This document shows, one piece after another, positions 7,782-16,766 of a stretch of DNA of 64,000 bases; the first letter of the stretch is position 1; the number at the start of each line of letters is the position of its first letter. The position numbers and the translations under genes are program-made. The stretch comes from Caballeronia insecticola (lineage in GTDB: Bacteria; Pseudomonadota; Gammaproteobacteria; Burkholderiales; Burkholderiaceae): contig NC_021289.1 of assembly GCF_000402035.1 (NCBI RefSeq), positions 1 through 64,000 of the forward strand, read 5' to 3'. Below the pieces are notes generated by a model. It was given only the letters and a program-made list of their open reading frames with translations. It did not search any database and was not told the origin of the DNA.

Positions 7782-9329
7782 CTAAACCTGAAACGCCTGC
7801 ACGGTCAGTCGAAGTTCGCGCGTCTGTGCGTCGAGCGAGAGCGCGGCGCTTGCCGCCTCATTGACGAGCGCGGCGTTCTTTTGCATCAGGCGATCCATCT
7901 GCGAGACGGCGTCGTTCACTTCGTCGATGCCGCCGCTTTGCTCGCGCGAAGCCGTCGCGATGGCTTCCACCAGGTTCGACACGCCATCGACGGAATCGAG
8001 CAGATCGGCGAGTGTCGTGCCCGCGCGTTTCACCGTCGAGCCGCTCGATTCGACCTGTTCGTTCACTTCGCGCGTCAGTTGCGAGATTTCCTTGGCGGCG
8101 CCCGCGGAACGCCGCGCGAGCGCGCGCACTTCTTCCGCGACGACCGCGAAGCCGCGCCCGAGCGACCCCGCCCGCGCCGCTTCGACGGCCGCATTCAACG
8201 CGAGCAAGTTGGTCTGAAAAGCGATCGATTCGATGACGTCCGTAATCTGCCCGATCTGCGACGAACGCGCGGACAGATCGGTCATGCGCGCGATCGCGTC
8301 AGCGACGGCGCGCTCGCCGTCCTTCGCGCGCGCCGACGCTTCGCGGGCGAGCTCGCGCGCGCGATTCGCGTGATCGGCGTTGGCGCGCACCGTCGTCGCG
8401 ATCTGCTCCATGTTCGCCGAGGTTTGCTGCAGGCTCGCGGCGTGTTCCTCGGTGCGCGCCGAAAGCGCGTGATTGCCCTCGGTGATGTCCGCTGCAGCGA
8501 TGCCGATGGTGTCCGTGGAGCGCTTGATGTCGCCGACCATCGACGCGAGCTGGCTGCGCATGAGGCGCATCGCGTGCATCAGGCTTTGCGTGTCGCCCGG
8601 AGCGACGGGCACGTCCGTCAGCAGATCGCCTTGCGAGACGCGTCGCGCGATGCTCGCCGCGACCGCCGGTTCGCCGCCGAGTTGCCGGATCAGCGTGCGC
8701 GCCATCGACAGGCAAAGCCAGCCGACCAGCGCGACGCCCGCGACGACGCACGCGCCCACCGTCCATTGCACGATGCGGCTCACGCGCTGGGCGTCGTCGT
8801 ATTCGCGTTGCGCGGCGGTGAGCTGAAAGGCGCGCAGTTCGGTGCTTTCCGCCTTGACGCGCCGGGCGGACGGCTCGATCTGCTGCGTCACGATCCACTG
8901 CGCTTCAGAAAGATTGTTCGCGGCGAGCAGTTTCGCGGTCGGGCGAAAACCCTTGTCGCGCAGCGCGGCCCAGTCGGCGGCGAGGCGCTTGGCGAGTGGC
9001 GCTTCGGTCGCGTCGAGCGGATAGCGCAGATAGCGGGCGAGCAGGGCATCGACGGAGTTGATGCGCTGCTGCGTGGCGGCCACGACGGTCTGCGTTTTCT
9101 GCGCGGACGGGTCGAGCACGGCGTCGCTGATCGAGAACTGGCTTTGCGTGATGAATTCGTCGATGGTCGAAATGGTTTGCAGCGCCTGCGCGCGGCCTTC
9201 GAAGACGTGACGCAGCGCGGCATTGCCTTGCTGGACGCCGAATAATCCGACGCCGCCGACAGCGACGAGCACGGCGGCAACCGCGCCCGTGACGATCGCG
9301 AGGCGCGCCTTGACGGTGAGCTTTGACAT
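7782..9329 (-). CDS. Methyl-accepting chemotaxis protein
   Basis: A 515-residue transmembrane chemoreceptor. TM1 is at about residues 9-30, followed by a periplasmic four-helix-type ligand domain and TM2 at about 187-210. A HAMP segment comes next (RQLGGEPAVAASIARRVSQGD), then a long coiled-coil signalling domain with the conserved hairpin tip around AFQTNLLALNAAVEAARAG. The C-terminus ends in VQAFQV and lacks a CheR-docking NWETF pentapeptide. It controls CheA kinase activity in response to an unknown ligand. It is encoded alone, away from any che cluster in this window. Confidence 0.93.
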   Translation of the reverse strand: MSKLTVKARLAIVTGAVAAVLVAVGGVGLFGVQQGNAALRHVFEGRAQALQTISTIDEFITQSQFSISDAVLDPSAQKTQTVVAATQQRINSVDALLARYLRYPLDATEAPLAKRLAADWAALRDKGFRPTAKLLAANNLSEAQWIVTQQIEPSARRVKAESTELRAFQLTAAQREYDDAQRVSRIVQWTVGACVVAGVALVGWLCLSMARTLIRQLGGEPAVAASIARRVSQGDLLTDVPVAPGDTQSLMHAMRLMRSQLASMVGDIKRSTDTIGIAAADITEGNHALSARTEEHAASLQQTSANMEQIATTVRANADHANRARELAREASARAKDGERAVADAIARMTDLSARSSQIGQITDVIESIAFQTNLLALNAAVEAARAGSLGRGFAVVAEEVRALARRSAGAAKEISQLTREVNEQVESSGSTVKRAGTTLADLLDSVDGVSNLVEAIATASREQSGGIDEVNDAVSQMDRLMQKNAALVNEAASAALSLDAQTRELRLTVQAFQV

Positions 9330-9443
9330 GTTCCGGTAGAGGAGATGATTGCGCGAGGAAGTCCGGGACCGGCGCGCGGCATGGCGCGAGCCGGTGAATC
9401 ATCAGACGTTTTCGAAGAGCGCAATCTACCGGCGCATCAAGAC

Positions 9444-9480
9444 GGTTGTGTGACAACCGCGCCCGCGCCGAAACGCGGGC
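9444..9480. repeat. Two adjacent hairpins between chemoreceptor and GST genes
   Basis: GGTTGT-GTG-ACAACC (9444-9458) is followed at once by GCCCGCG-CCGAAA-CGCGGGC (9461-9480). The second hairpin lies just after the stop codon of the minus-strand glutathione transferase gene and may help end its transcript, although no U-run follows. Confidence 0.4.
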
Positions 9481-9489
9481 AAGGTGGCA

Positions 9490-10194
9490 TCAGTTGCGCT
9501 TCGGAATGTCGAGCCCGCGCTGCACGGCCGGCCGCGCGACGAACGCCGCGAGCACGCGCTCGACGTTCGCGAATTCGTGAAAATCGACCAGTTCGCGCGC
9601 CTCGTAAAAGCCGATCAGGTTGCGCACCCACGGAAACACCGAAATATCCGCGATGGTGTATTCGTCGCCCATGATCCAGTCGCGCCCGTCGAGCCGTTGG
9701 TCGAGCACGGCGAGCAGTCGCTTCGATTCGGCCACATAGCGCGCCCGCGGCCGCTTGTCCTCGTACTCGCGCCCGGCGAACTTGTGAAAGAAACCGACTT
9801 GCCCGAACATCGGCCCGATGCCGCCCATCTGGAACATGAGCCACTGCAGCGTCTCGTAGCGTTTCGCGATGTCGTCGGGCATGAAGCGGCCGCTTTTTGC
9901 CGCGAGATAAACCAGAATCGCGCCCGACTCGAACAGCGGAAGCGGCGCGCCGTTCGGCCCGTCCGGATCGATGATCGCGGGAATCTTGTTGTTCGGATTC
10001 AGCGACAGAAACTCGGGCGACAGCTGATCGTTCGCGTCGAAGCGCACGAGATGCGGCTCGTAGGGCAGGCCGGTTTCCTCGAGCATGATCGAGACTTTCA
10101 CGCCATTGGGCGTCGGCAGCGAATAGAGCTGGATGCGCTCGGGATGCTGAGCGGGCCATTTGCGGGTGATCGGGAAGTCGGCAAGTGCGGTCAT
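9490..10194 (-). CDS. Glutathione transferase, YfcG/YghU-like (Nu class)
   Basis: A 234-residue thioredoxin-fold plus all-helical glutathione transferase. The N-terminal active-site strip LYSLPTPNGVKV holds the Thr28-Pro-Asn30 signature of Nu-class enzymes, which lack the usual catalytic Tyr or Ser and show disulfide-bond reductase activity. NPNNKIPAI carries the conserved cis-proline, and FESGAILVYLA follows as the glutathione gamma-glutamyl contact. AGGA precedes the ATG. It is monocistronic, divergent from the exported protein downstream on the plus strand. Confidence 0.9.
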   Translation of the reverse strand: MTALADFPITRKWPAQHPERIQLYSLPTPNGVKVSIMLEETGLPYEPHLVRFDANDQLSPEFLSLNPNNKIPAIIDPDGPNGAPLPLFESGAILVYLAAKSGRFMPDDIAKRYETLQWLMFQMGGIGPMFGQVGFFHKFAGREYEDKRPRARYVAESKRLLAVLDQRLDGRDWIMGDEYTIADISVFPWVRNLIGFYEARELVDFHEFANVERVLAAFVARPAVQRGLDIPKRN

Positions 10195-10569
10195 GTAAGG
10201 TCCTCGAAGGTCGAAGCGCCGAATATAACCATTTCGCGAAAATCGTGTTTCGCACCGGCGAAGTGCGGGCTGTCATCGGGCGGACGCATCGAAAAGAAAA
10301 GATTGAGGGATCTCGTACAGACGCCCGTGGTCGAAGCGCAGAATCTGTATTTGCCTCGACTACAAAAACGATTGTAGAAGTCACTTACGAGTACGAGGAT
10401 TGCGCGAAGCGCCACGGTCGAAGACGTCAACCAACAAATACGAAACCAAGCCCTTGCGGGAACAATGCAGCGCGCGCGACGTTCGGGCCGGTTTGCTGGC
10501 TCGCTTATTGCATCGAGACGGTTGCCCGAGCATCCGTGTCGGCCTTACGAACCGTTGGTTACCGCTGCC
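10195..10569. other. Gap with little visible structure
   Basis: No gene with coding character was found in this divergent region. It is less GC-rich than its neighbours. One small inverted repeat, CTACAA-AAACGA-TTGTAG, lies at 10360-10377. Promoters for the two flanking genes must lie here, but none is clear enough to call. Confidence 0.4.
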
Positions 10570-11067
10570 ATGAAAACCGTTCCTCTCGCAACGCTTACCG
10601 CATTTGCTGCCGTGGTCGGGGGACTGCTGCCCAGCCTGTGCGACGCGGCATCTCTCGACAGTCAACTCGATTGCAAATCCAGCGCGCATCGTTTTATTGC
10701 GCCGCTCGTCGCCGATAAATCCATCGACGCACGCCCGATGCGCGTCGAGGCCAACTCCGTCAACGCGTTCAAGCCGACTCAAGGCAGCGAGCTGACGGCA
10801 TATGGCTTTCGCGTCTATGCCGTGCTGGGCTACGAGCAGGGCGACGACATGTTCAAGCGCGGCAGCGGCCAGCCGATCAACGATTCCGCGTACGGCGTCG
10901 TGGTGCTCGCGGCGGCCGAAACGGTCGAGGCGAAAGTGCGGGAATCGGGCAGCACGGCGGTTGTGAAGCAGATCGTGCCGATGATGATGACCGCCGTTTT
11001 CTGCGACGGCAGCGGCGTGCGCGCGACGGCTGGTCCGGTCACGACGGAAGCGTCGCGCAATCGTTGA
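10570..11067 (+). CDS. Exported hypothetical protein
   Basis: A 165-residue protein with a typical signal peptide (TVPLATLTAFAAVVGGLLPS, then CDAAS) whose mature form would be periplasmic. The mature region has two cysteines (LDCKSS and FCDGSG) that may pair. No known family is recognised. The ATG was chosen because it places the signal peptide at the N-terminus; a longer reading lacks coding character. The neighbours give no functional hint. Confidence 0.65.
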   Translation: MKTVPLATLTAFAAVVGGLLPSLCDAASLDSQLDCKSSAHRFIAPLVADKSIDARPMRVEANSVNAFKPTQGSELTAYGFRVYAVLGYEQGDDMFKRGSGQPINDSAYGVVVLAAAETVEAKVRESGSTAVVKQIVPMMMTAVFCDGSGVRATAGPVTTEASRNR

Positions 11068-11177
11068 TGCGAGGGTGACGCGGTAAAAGGCGCGGCGCTA
11101 CATCGCGCATTCGCCGATAATGTTCTCCCAATTCAAGCGCGCACCTGTTGCGCGCGACACAACAGGAGAACGCCGAC

Positions 11178-11945
11178 ATGTCTGACGCAGCCAACCAGTC
11201 TCAACGAATCGCCATCGTTACCGGGGCGGGCAGCGGCATCGGCCGGGCGGCGGCGCTGGCCTTGCTCGGCGACGGATGGTCGGTCGTTCTGGCGGGAAGG
11301 CGCGCCGCGCCGCTCGACGCCGTGATCAACGAAAGCGGTGCCGCCGGTCGCGCGCTCGCCGTTCCGACCGATGTCTCCAATCCACAGTCCGTCGAACAAC
11401 TCTTCAAGGCGACGACCGAGCGCTTCGGCCGCGTCGATCTGCTGTTCAACAATGCAGGTGTTTCGAATCCGCCGGGACCGTTCGAGGACTGGACGCCCGA
11501 GCAATGGCAGGGCGTCGTCAACGTCAATCTGAACGGCATGTTCTATTGCTTGCAGCAGGCTTTCCGCACGATGAAAACGCAAACGCCGATGGGCGGTCGC
11601 ATCATCAATAACGGCTCGATTTCCGCCAGCGCGCCGCGCCCGAATTCGGCCGCTTACACGTCGACGAAACACGCGGTGCAAGGCCTCACGAAAAGCGCCT
11701 CGCTCGACGGCCGCAAGTACGACATCGCGGTCGGTCAGATCGATATCGGCAACGCGCTCACCGAGTTGTCGGAACGCATGTCGCGCGGCGTGCCGCAGGC
11801 GAACGGCGAGATTGCCGTCGAACCGATGATGGACGTGAAGTTCGTCGGTCAGTCGGTACTGTACATGGCGAATCTGCCGCTCGAAGCGAACGTGCTGTTC
11901 CACACCGTGATGGCAACGAAAATGCCGTTCGTCGGGCGCGGCTAA
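11178..11945 (+). CDS. Short-chain dehydrogenase/reductase
   Basis: A 255-residue classical SDR. The cofactor motif is [10 protein letters not shown] (residues 15-24), the NNAG motif follows the central strand, and the catalytic Ser-Tyr-Lys set is visible as GSIS and YTSTK (Tyr at about 159). Arg in AGRRAA after strand 2 suggests an NADP(H) preference. The substrate is unknown. AGGAG lies ten bases before the ATG. It is a single-gene unit. Confidence 0.9.
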   Translation: MSDAANQSQRIAIVTGAGSGIGRAAALALLGDGWSVVLAGRRAAPLDAVINESGAAGRALAVPTDVSNPQSVEQLFKATTERFGRVDLLFNNAGVSNPPGPFEDWTPEQWQGVVNVNLNGMFYCLQQAFRTMKTQTPMGGRIINNGSISASAPRPNSAAYTSTKHAVQGLTKSASLDGRKYDIAVGQIDIGNALTELSERMSRGVPQANGEIAVEPMMDVKFVGQSVLYMANLPLEANVLFHTVMATKMPFVGRG

Positions 11946-11970
11946 GTTTCGCGGCCGCTGTCGAACCTTC

Positions 11971-12201
11971 CTATGCCGTGCGATACCAGACGCGAATGCC
12001 CGAATACCAGTGGCTGACGCTGGTATCGTCGCCGGCGCCGAACGTCGAGAGGCTCTCGACGTTCAGCACATCAATTCCGCTCTCTTCAATCCACTTGTTT
12101 GCGCGCTCGACGAGCGCCGTGCCGTTCTCGTACACGTTGCCTTTGATGATGTGATGCTGCACGACCTTCCGCTCGAAGTCTTCGTAAGCGATCTTCGCCA
12201 T
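11971..12201 (-). CDS. Small conserved-looking hypothetical protein
   Basis: A 76-residue acidic cytoplasmic protein starting MAKIAYEDFERK, with GGGAG before the ATG. It is rich in aromatic residues near the end (SHWYSGIRVWY). No domain or family is recognised. The good ribosome-binding site and codon pattern support a real gene. Confidence 0.6.
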   Translation of the reverse strand: MAKIAYEDFERKVVQHHIIKGNVYENGTALVERANKWIEESGIDVLNVESLSTFGAGDDTSVSHWYSGIRVWYRTA

Positions 12202-12416
12202 CGTTCATCTCCCGTTTTTTGATGCGGATGCGCCGGTCGTCAGGCGCGTGTTTTTGCTGCGGCGCAGCGCTCTCGCCGCATGACGCGTCCTGCCGATTCG
12301 AGCATCATATGTCCTGATACACGCTCGTGCGAATCGGTGAATTCCGCGCTCGCGCGCAGACGACGAATGCGTGGCCCAAGTACCCGGCGCGTCACGGAGA
12401 CACCAAGGAGAGCACG

Positions 12417-14471
12417 ATGGACATGCGGCAACGCGAGCACATCGAGGCAGTCGTCGCGGCAACCACGCGTGCGGATGCGGCCGTATCCGCGCCCGCGCCG
12501 CTGCGTGCGCACGAGAGCATCATCGAGAGTTCGTGGCGGCGCTGCGTGCATCAGTACGGGCTCGATCCCGCGCGCATGCAGGAGGCGCGCATTCTGCCGC
12601 AGACGCGTCTGCGCGAGCATCAGCAACGTATCGACGATTTCGCGCGCATTGCGCGCCACGGGCTCGAAACGCTGTACGAGCAAGTCGCGGGCATGGGCTA
12701 TGTCGTGCTGCTTACCGACGCGCTGGGCGTGACGGTCGATTACATCGGCGACACGAACACGGATTTCGCGCTGCGTCGCGCCGGGCTCTATCTCGGCGCG
12801 GAATGGAGCGAAACGGGCGCGGGCACGTGCGCGGTCGGCACGGCGCTCGCCACGGGTCAGGCGCTGACCGTGCATCAGGTCGACCATTTCGACGCGACGC
12901 ACATTCCGCTCACCTGTACCGCCGCGCCGCTCTACGATTCGCGCGGCACGCTCGCCGCGATCCTCGACATTTCCGCGCTCATGTCGCCGCAAGCGCGCGA
13001 CAGCCAGAATCTCGCGCTGCAGCTCGTGCGCATTTATGCGGGGCATATCGAGAACGCGAACTTCTTGCGCACGCATCGGCAGGACTGGATTTTGAAGCTG
13101 AACGCGTCGCCGGAATTCGTCGATGTCGATCCCGAATATCTGATCGCGCTCGACGCGGGCGGACGCATCGTCGGACACAATCGCCGCGCGCAGACGATGC
13201 TCGCCGCGGAAATCGGCCGGCCGATCGCGCCGGGCGTGGTGACGCGCGAAGCGTCAGCGTCGCTGATCGGCGTGCCGTTCGACGCGCTGTTCGATGCACG
13301 TCTCGAAGAACTCGGTCGCTTCGTGTATTCGCGGCCGAGCGAATTGCGCGCGGTGCCGCTCGCGAAAAGCGGCGCGCTTCTGTACCTCAGCGTGATGCCG
13401 CCCGCGCCGTGTTTCACGCCGGCCGCGAAGACGTCGGACGCGGCGGATGCGGCGGACGCGCGCACGGTCGCGGTTCCCGCACCGCTCGCCGCGCTGTGCG
13501 GTGGCGATGCCGCGCTCGCGCGTCAGTTGGAGCGCGCGGCGAAGCTCGTCGATTCGCCGATCAATCTGCTCGTCAACGGCGAAACCGGCAGCGGCAAGGA
13601 GTTTTTCGCGAAGGCGCTGCATCGCGCGAGCGCGCGGCGCGCGGGGCCGTTCGTCGCGGTGAATTGCGCGGCGATTCCGGAGACGCTCATCGAAAGCGAA
13701 TTGTTCGGGCATCTGCCGAACAGCTTTTCCGGCGCGGGCGCCAAGGCCAAGCGCGGCCTGATCCAGGAAGCCGACGGCGGCACGCTCTTTCTCGACGAAA
13801 TCGGCGACATGCCGCGCGCGCTGCAATCGCGCTTGCTGCGCGTGCTCGCGGAAGGCGAAGTGCTGGCGATCGGCGCGTCGCGGCCCGTTTCTGTCGATGT
13901 GCGCGTGATCTCGGCGACGCATCATTCGCTCGACGCACTCATGCAGGACGGACGCTTCCGCGAAGACCTGTATTACCGCCTGAACGGCGCGCGCTTCACG
14001 CTGCCGCCGCTGCGTGAGCGCAGCGACCTCGACTGGCTGATCCGCAAGTTCCTCGACGACGGCAACGACGGCAACGACAGCACGCGCGGCGCCGTCGCGT
14101 TGTCGCCGGGAGCGCGTGAGCGTTTGCATCAGCACGCATGGCCCGGCAATCTGCGCGAGTTGTGCAACGTGCTGCGCTATGCACGCGCGGTGTGCTCGAA
14201 CAATGTGATCGACGTGGACGATCTGCCCGAAGGTTTCGGCGGCACCGCCGCGCCGGTTGCACGCGTGGTCGAGCCCGCGCAGATCGTCGAAGAATTCGAT
14301 TCGCACCGCCTGCCGCCCGAAGGCATGCTGCTGATGCAGTACCTGCGCGCCGCGAGCTGGAACCTGAGCGCGGTCGCGCGGCAGATCGGCGTGAGCCGCA
14401 TGACGCTGTACCGGCGCATGGCGCGCTACGGCATCCGCTCGCCGAATCAGCGCGACGCGAACGGGCACTGA
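12417..14471 (+). CDS. acoR: Sigma-54-dependent acetoin operon activator AcoR
   Basis: A 684-residue enhancer-binding protein. An N-terminal GAF-type sensor domain (about 60-190, including WSETGAGTCAVGTALATGQA) is followed by the AAA+ core with Walker A GETGSGKE at about 388-395 and Walker B-like GGTLFLDEIGDM. A Fis-type helix-turn-helix lies at the C-terminus (LSAVARQIGVSRMTLYRR). The sigma-54 contact loop reads NSFSGA instead of GAFTGA, so Phe is kept and Thr is replaced by Ser. AAGGAG precedes the ATG. It is encoded immediately upstream of, and in line with, the operon it should control through the -24/-12 promoter. Confidence 0.93.
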   Translation: MDMRQREHIEAVVAATTRADAAVSAPAPLRAHESIIESSWRRCVHQYGLDPARMQEARILPQTRLREHQQRIDDFARIARHGLETLYEQVAGMGYVVLLTDALGVTVDYIGDTNTDFALRRAGLYLGAEWSETGAGTCAVGTALATGQALTVHQVDHFDATHIPLTCTAAPLYDSRGTLAAILDISALMSPQARDSQNLALQLVRIYAGHIENANFLRTHRQDWILKLNASPEFVDVDPEYLIALDAGGRIVGHNRRAQTMLAAEIGRPIAPGVVTREASASLIGVPFDALFDARLEELGRFVYSRPSELRAVPLAKSGALLYLSVMPPAPCFTPAAKTSDAADAADARTVAVPAPLAALCGGDAALARQLERAAKLVDSPINLLVNGETGSGKEFFAKALHRASARRAGPFVAVNCAAIPETLIESELFGHLPNSFSGAGAKAKRGLIQEADGGTLFLDEIGDMPRALQSRLLRVLAEGEVLAIGASRPVSVDVRVISATHHSLDALMQDGRFREDLYYRLNGARFTLPPLRERSDLDWLIRKFLDDGNDGNDSTRGAVALSPGARERLHQHAWPGNLRELCNVLRYARAVCSNNVIDVDDLPEGFGGTAAPVARVVEPAQIVEEFDSHRLPPEGMLLMQYLRAASWNLSAVARQIGVSRMTLYRRMARYGIRSPNQRDANGH

Positions 14472-14521
14472 ACGCCTGAACCCACCGATACGCCTGTCCA
14501 CCTCGCGATACACCTGCCGCT

Positions 14522-14535
14522 GTGACACCTGTCAC
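14522..14535. promoter_or_regulatory. Candidate AcoR enhancer site
   Basis: The perfect inverted repeat GTGACA-CC-TGTCAC is centred about 115 bases upstream of the expected acoX transcription start, a usual distance for an enhancer-binding protein. The CCTG core recurs at 14475, 14493 and 14513, spaced 15-20 bases apart, so several dimers might bind. Confidence 0.6.
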
Positions 14536-14618
14536 GGCGGCGCACCGTACACCGTCTGAATCGCCCGTTTTCTGCGGGTAATCCCTCGACTTTTCCCATC
14601 TCCAAAGCCCTTATCCGA

Positions 14619-14634
14619 TTGGCATAAGGCTTGC
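14619..14634 (+). promoter_or_regulatory. Sigma-54 (-24/-12) promoter of acoXABC
   Basis: TTGGCAT-AAGGC-TTGC fits the sigma-54 consensus TGGCAC-N5-TTGC, with GG and GC at the right spacing. The expected start lies near 14645, about 28 bases before the acoX ATG. Confidence 0.85.
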
Positions 14635-14672
14635 CTTTATCCGCCGCACAAAACACAGAACGGAGACACGGC

Positions 14673-15728
14673 ATGCATGACAGCGCAAAGCCGCTGGTCG
14701 GCATCATCGCCAATCCTGTTTCGGCGCGCGACATTCGGCGCGTCATCGCGAACGCGAACAGCCTGCAACTCGCGGATCGCGTGAATATCGTGCTGCGGCT
14801 GCTGTCGTCGCTGGCGTCGTGCGGCGTCGGACGCGTGTTGATGATGCCGGATCGCGAAGGCCTGAAAGTCATGCTCACGCGGCATCTGGCGCGCAAGCAA
14901 GGTCCCGATGCCGCGCTCGCCGCCGTCGAATTCCTCGACATGCCCGTGACCGCACGCGTCGACGATACCTTCCGCGCCGCCCGCATGATGCGCGAAGCGG
15001 GCGTCGATGCGCTCATCGTGCTCGGCGGCGACGGCACGCATCGCGCGGTCGTGCGCGAGTGCGGACAAGTGCCGCTCGCGGGTTTGTCGACCGGCACGAA
15101 CAACGCCTATCCGGAGATGCGCGAGCCGACCATCGCGGGCATCGCGGCCGGTTTGTATGCGAGCGGGCGCGTGCCGCCTAGCGAGGCGCTCGCGTCGAAC
15201 AAGCGGCTCGACGTCGAGATCCGCGATGCGAACGGCAACGTGCGCCACGACATCGCGCTCGTGGACGCCGTCATCTCGCACGAGCATTTCATCGGCGCGC
15301 GGGCGCTGTGGAAGATCGACACGCTGGCCGCCGTCTACGTGTCCTACGGCGATCCGCAGGCAATCGGCATGTCGGCTATCGCCGGTCTGCTCGAACCGCT
15401 CGGGCGTCACGACGCGGGCGGCCTCGCGATCGAACTCGCGGCGCCTGGAAAGGGCGAGTTCGATCTGCATGCGCCGATCGCGCCCGGCCTCATGGAGCCC
15501 GTGCCGATTGCGAGCTGGACGCGTCTCGCCGACGGCATTCCGCATCGCGTGAAGCAGCGCACGGGCATCGTCGCGCTGGACGGCGAACGCGAACTCGCCT
15601 TCGGCCCCGGCGACGACGTGACCATCACGCTCCGGGAAAACGCCTTTCGCAGCATCGACGTTGCCGCGTGCATGCGCTACGCGGCGGCGTCCGGGCTCAT
15701 GCGTCAGTCCACGAGCACTACCCGCTAG
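14673..15728 (+). CDS. acoX: AcoX, ATP-NAD kinase family protein of the acetoin operon
   Basis: A 351-residue NAD-kinase-fold protein with the nucleotide-binding signature GGDGTHRAV at about 118-126 and a conserved STGTNNAYP loop. In Cupriavidus necator, acoX is the first gene of acoXABC, although its exact role in acetoin breakdown is unclear. GGAG lies seven bases before the ATG, directly downstream of the sigma-54 promoter. It is followed after 24 bases by acoA. Family and operon place are clear, while its physiological substrate is not. Confidence 0.9.
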   Translation: MHDSAKPLVGIIANPVSARDIRRVIANANSLQLADRVNIVLRLLSSLASCGVGRVLMMPDREGLKVMLTRHLARKQGPDAALAAVEFLDMPVTARVDDTFRAARMMREAGVDALIVLGGDGTHRAVVRECGQVPLAGLSTGTNNAYPEMREPTIAGIAAGLYASGRVPPSEALASNKRLDVEIRDANGNVRHDIALVDAVISHEHFIGARALWKIDTLAAVYVSYGDPQAIGMSAIAGLLEPLGRHDAGGLAIELAAPGKGEFDLHAPIAPGLMEPVPIASWTRLADGIPHRVKQRTGIVALDGERELAFGPGDDVTITLRENAFRSIDVAACMRYAAASGLMRQSTSTTR

Positions 15729-15752
15729 ACCAACCCAACGAAGGAGACAGAG

Positions 15753-16748
15753 ATGACAGCAACGCAGCATGCGGGCGGCTTGCCGCTCTCGAAGGAAGAA
15801 CTGCTGAGCGCCTATCGCAAGATGCGCACGATCCGCGATTTCGAGGAGCGCCTGCACGTCGATTTCGGCCGCGGCGACATTCCGGGCTTCGTGCATCTGT
15901 ATGCGGGCGAGGAGGCGGCGGGCGTCGGCATCATGAGCCATCTGAGCGACGGCGACCGGATCGCGAGCACGCACCGCGGACATGGACACTGCATCGCGAA
16001 GGGCGTCGATCCGGCCGCGATGATGAAGGAGATCTACGGCAAAAAAGGCGGCTCGTGCAACGGCAAGGGCGGCTCGATGCATATCGCCGACTTGTCGAAG
16101 GGAATGATGGGCGCCAACGGCATTCTCGGCGCGGGCGCGCCGCTGATCTGCGGCGCGGCGCTCGCGGCGAAGTTTCGCGGCAAGGGCGAAGTCGGCATCA
16201 CGTTCGCGGGCGATGGCGCGTCGAATCAGGGCACGTTTCTGGAAAGCCTGAACCTTGCCGCCGTGTGGAATCTGCCGGTGATCTTCGTGATCGAGAACAA
16301 CGGTTATGCCGAATCGACCGCGCGCGATTACGGCACGGCGGTGGATAGCTACGTGGATCGCGCGGCGGGCTTCGGCATTCCCGGCGTGACTGTCGACGGC
16401 ACCGATTTCTTCGCGGTGTACGAAGCGGCGGGCGAGGTCATCAAGCGGGCGCGCGAAGGCGGCGGCCCGGCGCTGCTCGAATGCAAGATGATCCGCTTCT
16501 ATGGCCACTTCGAAGGCGATGCGCAGACCTATCGCGCGCCCGGCGAACTCGACGATATCCGCTCGAACAAGGACTGCCTGAAGAAGTTCGCGCACGCGGT
16601 CACGCAGGCGGACGTCATTGCACCGGCCGAACTCGACGCGATCGACAAGGAAGTCGCGGCGCTCATCGACCGCGCGGTTCAGGAAGCGAAGGATGCGCCG
16701 CTGCCGACCGCCGCCGATCTGCTCACCGATGTCTACGTCAAATACTAA
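15753..16748 (+). CDS. acoA: Acetoin dehydrogenase E1 alpha subunit
   Basis: Thiamine-diphosphate-dependent E1 component alpha chain, 331 residues. With AcoB it cleaves acetoin to acetaldehyde and an acetyl group that passes to the lipoyl arm of AcoC. The ThDP/magnesium motif starts GDGASNQG at about residue 153 and ends in ENNGYAES about 30 residues later. The phosphorylation-loop-like segment GGSMHIADLSKGMMG and the C-terminal E1 alpha fold are intact. AAGGAG precedes the ATG, and acoB follows after 18 bases. Confidence 0.95.
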   Translation: MTATQHAGGLPLSKEELLSAYRKMRTIRDFEERLHVDFGRGDIPGFVHLYAGEEAAGVGIMSHLSDGDRIASTHRGHGHCIAKGVDPAAMMKEIYGKKGGSCNGKGGSMHIADLSKGMMGANGILGAGAPLICGAALAAKFRGKGEVGITFAGDGASNQGTFLESLNLAAVWNLPVIFVIENNGYAESTARDYGTAVDSYVDRAAGFGIPGVTVDGTDFFAVYEAAGEVIKRAREGGGPALLECKMIRFYGHFEGDAQTYRAPGELDDIRSNKDCLKKFAHAVTQADVIAPAELDAIDKEVAALIDRAVQEAKDAPLPTAADLLTDVYVKY

Positions 16749-16766
16749 ATCTTGGAGACGACAATC

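Noticed and set aside
9444..9458. GGTTGT-GTG-ACAACC as a parS site
   Set aside because: It resembles, from memory, a 16-base parS of a third Burkholderia replicon but lacks the central bases, so the match is too weak to call.
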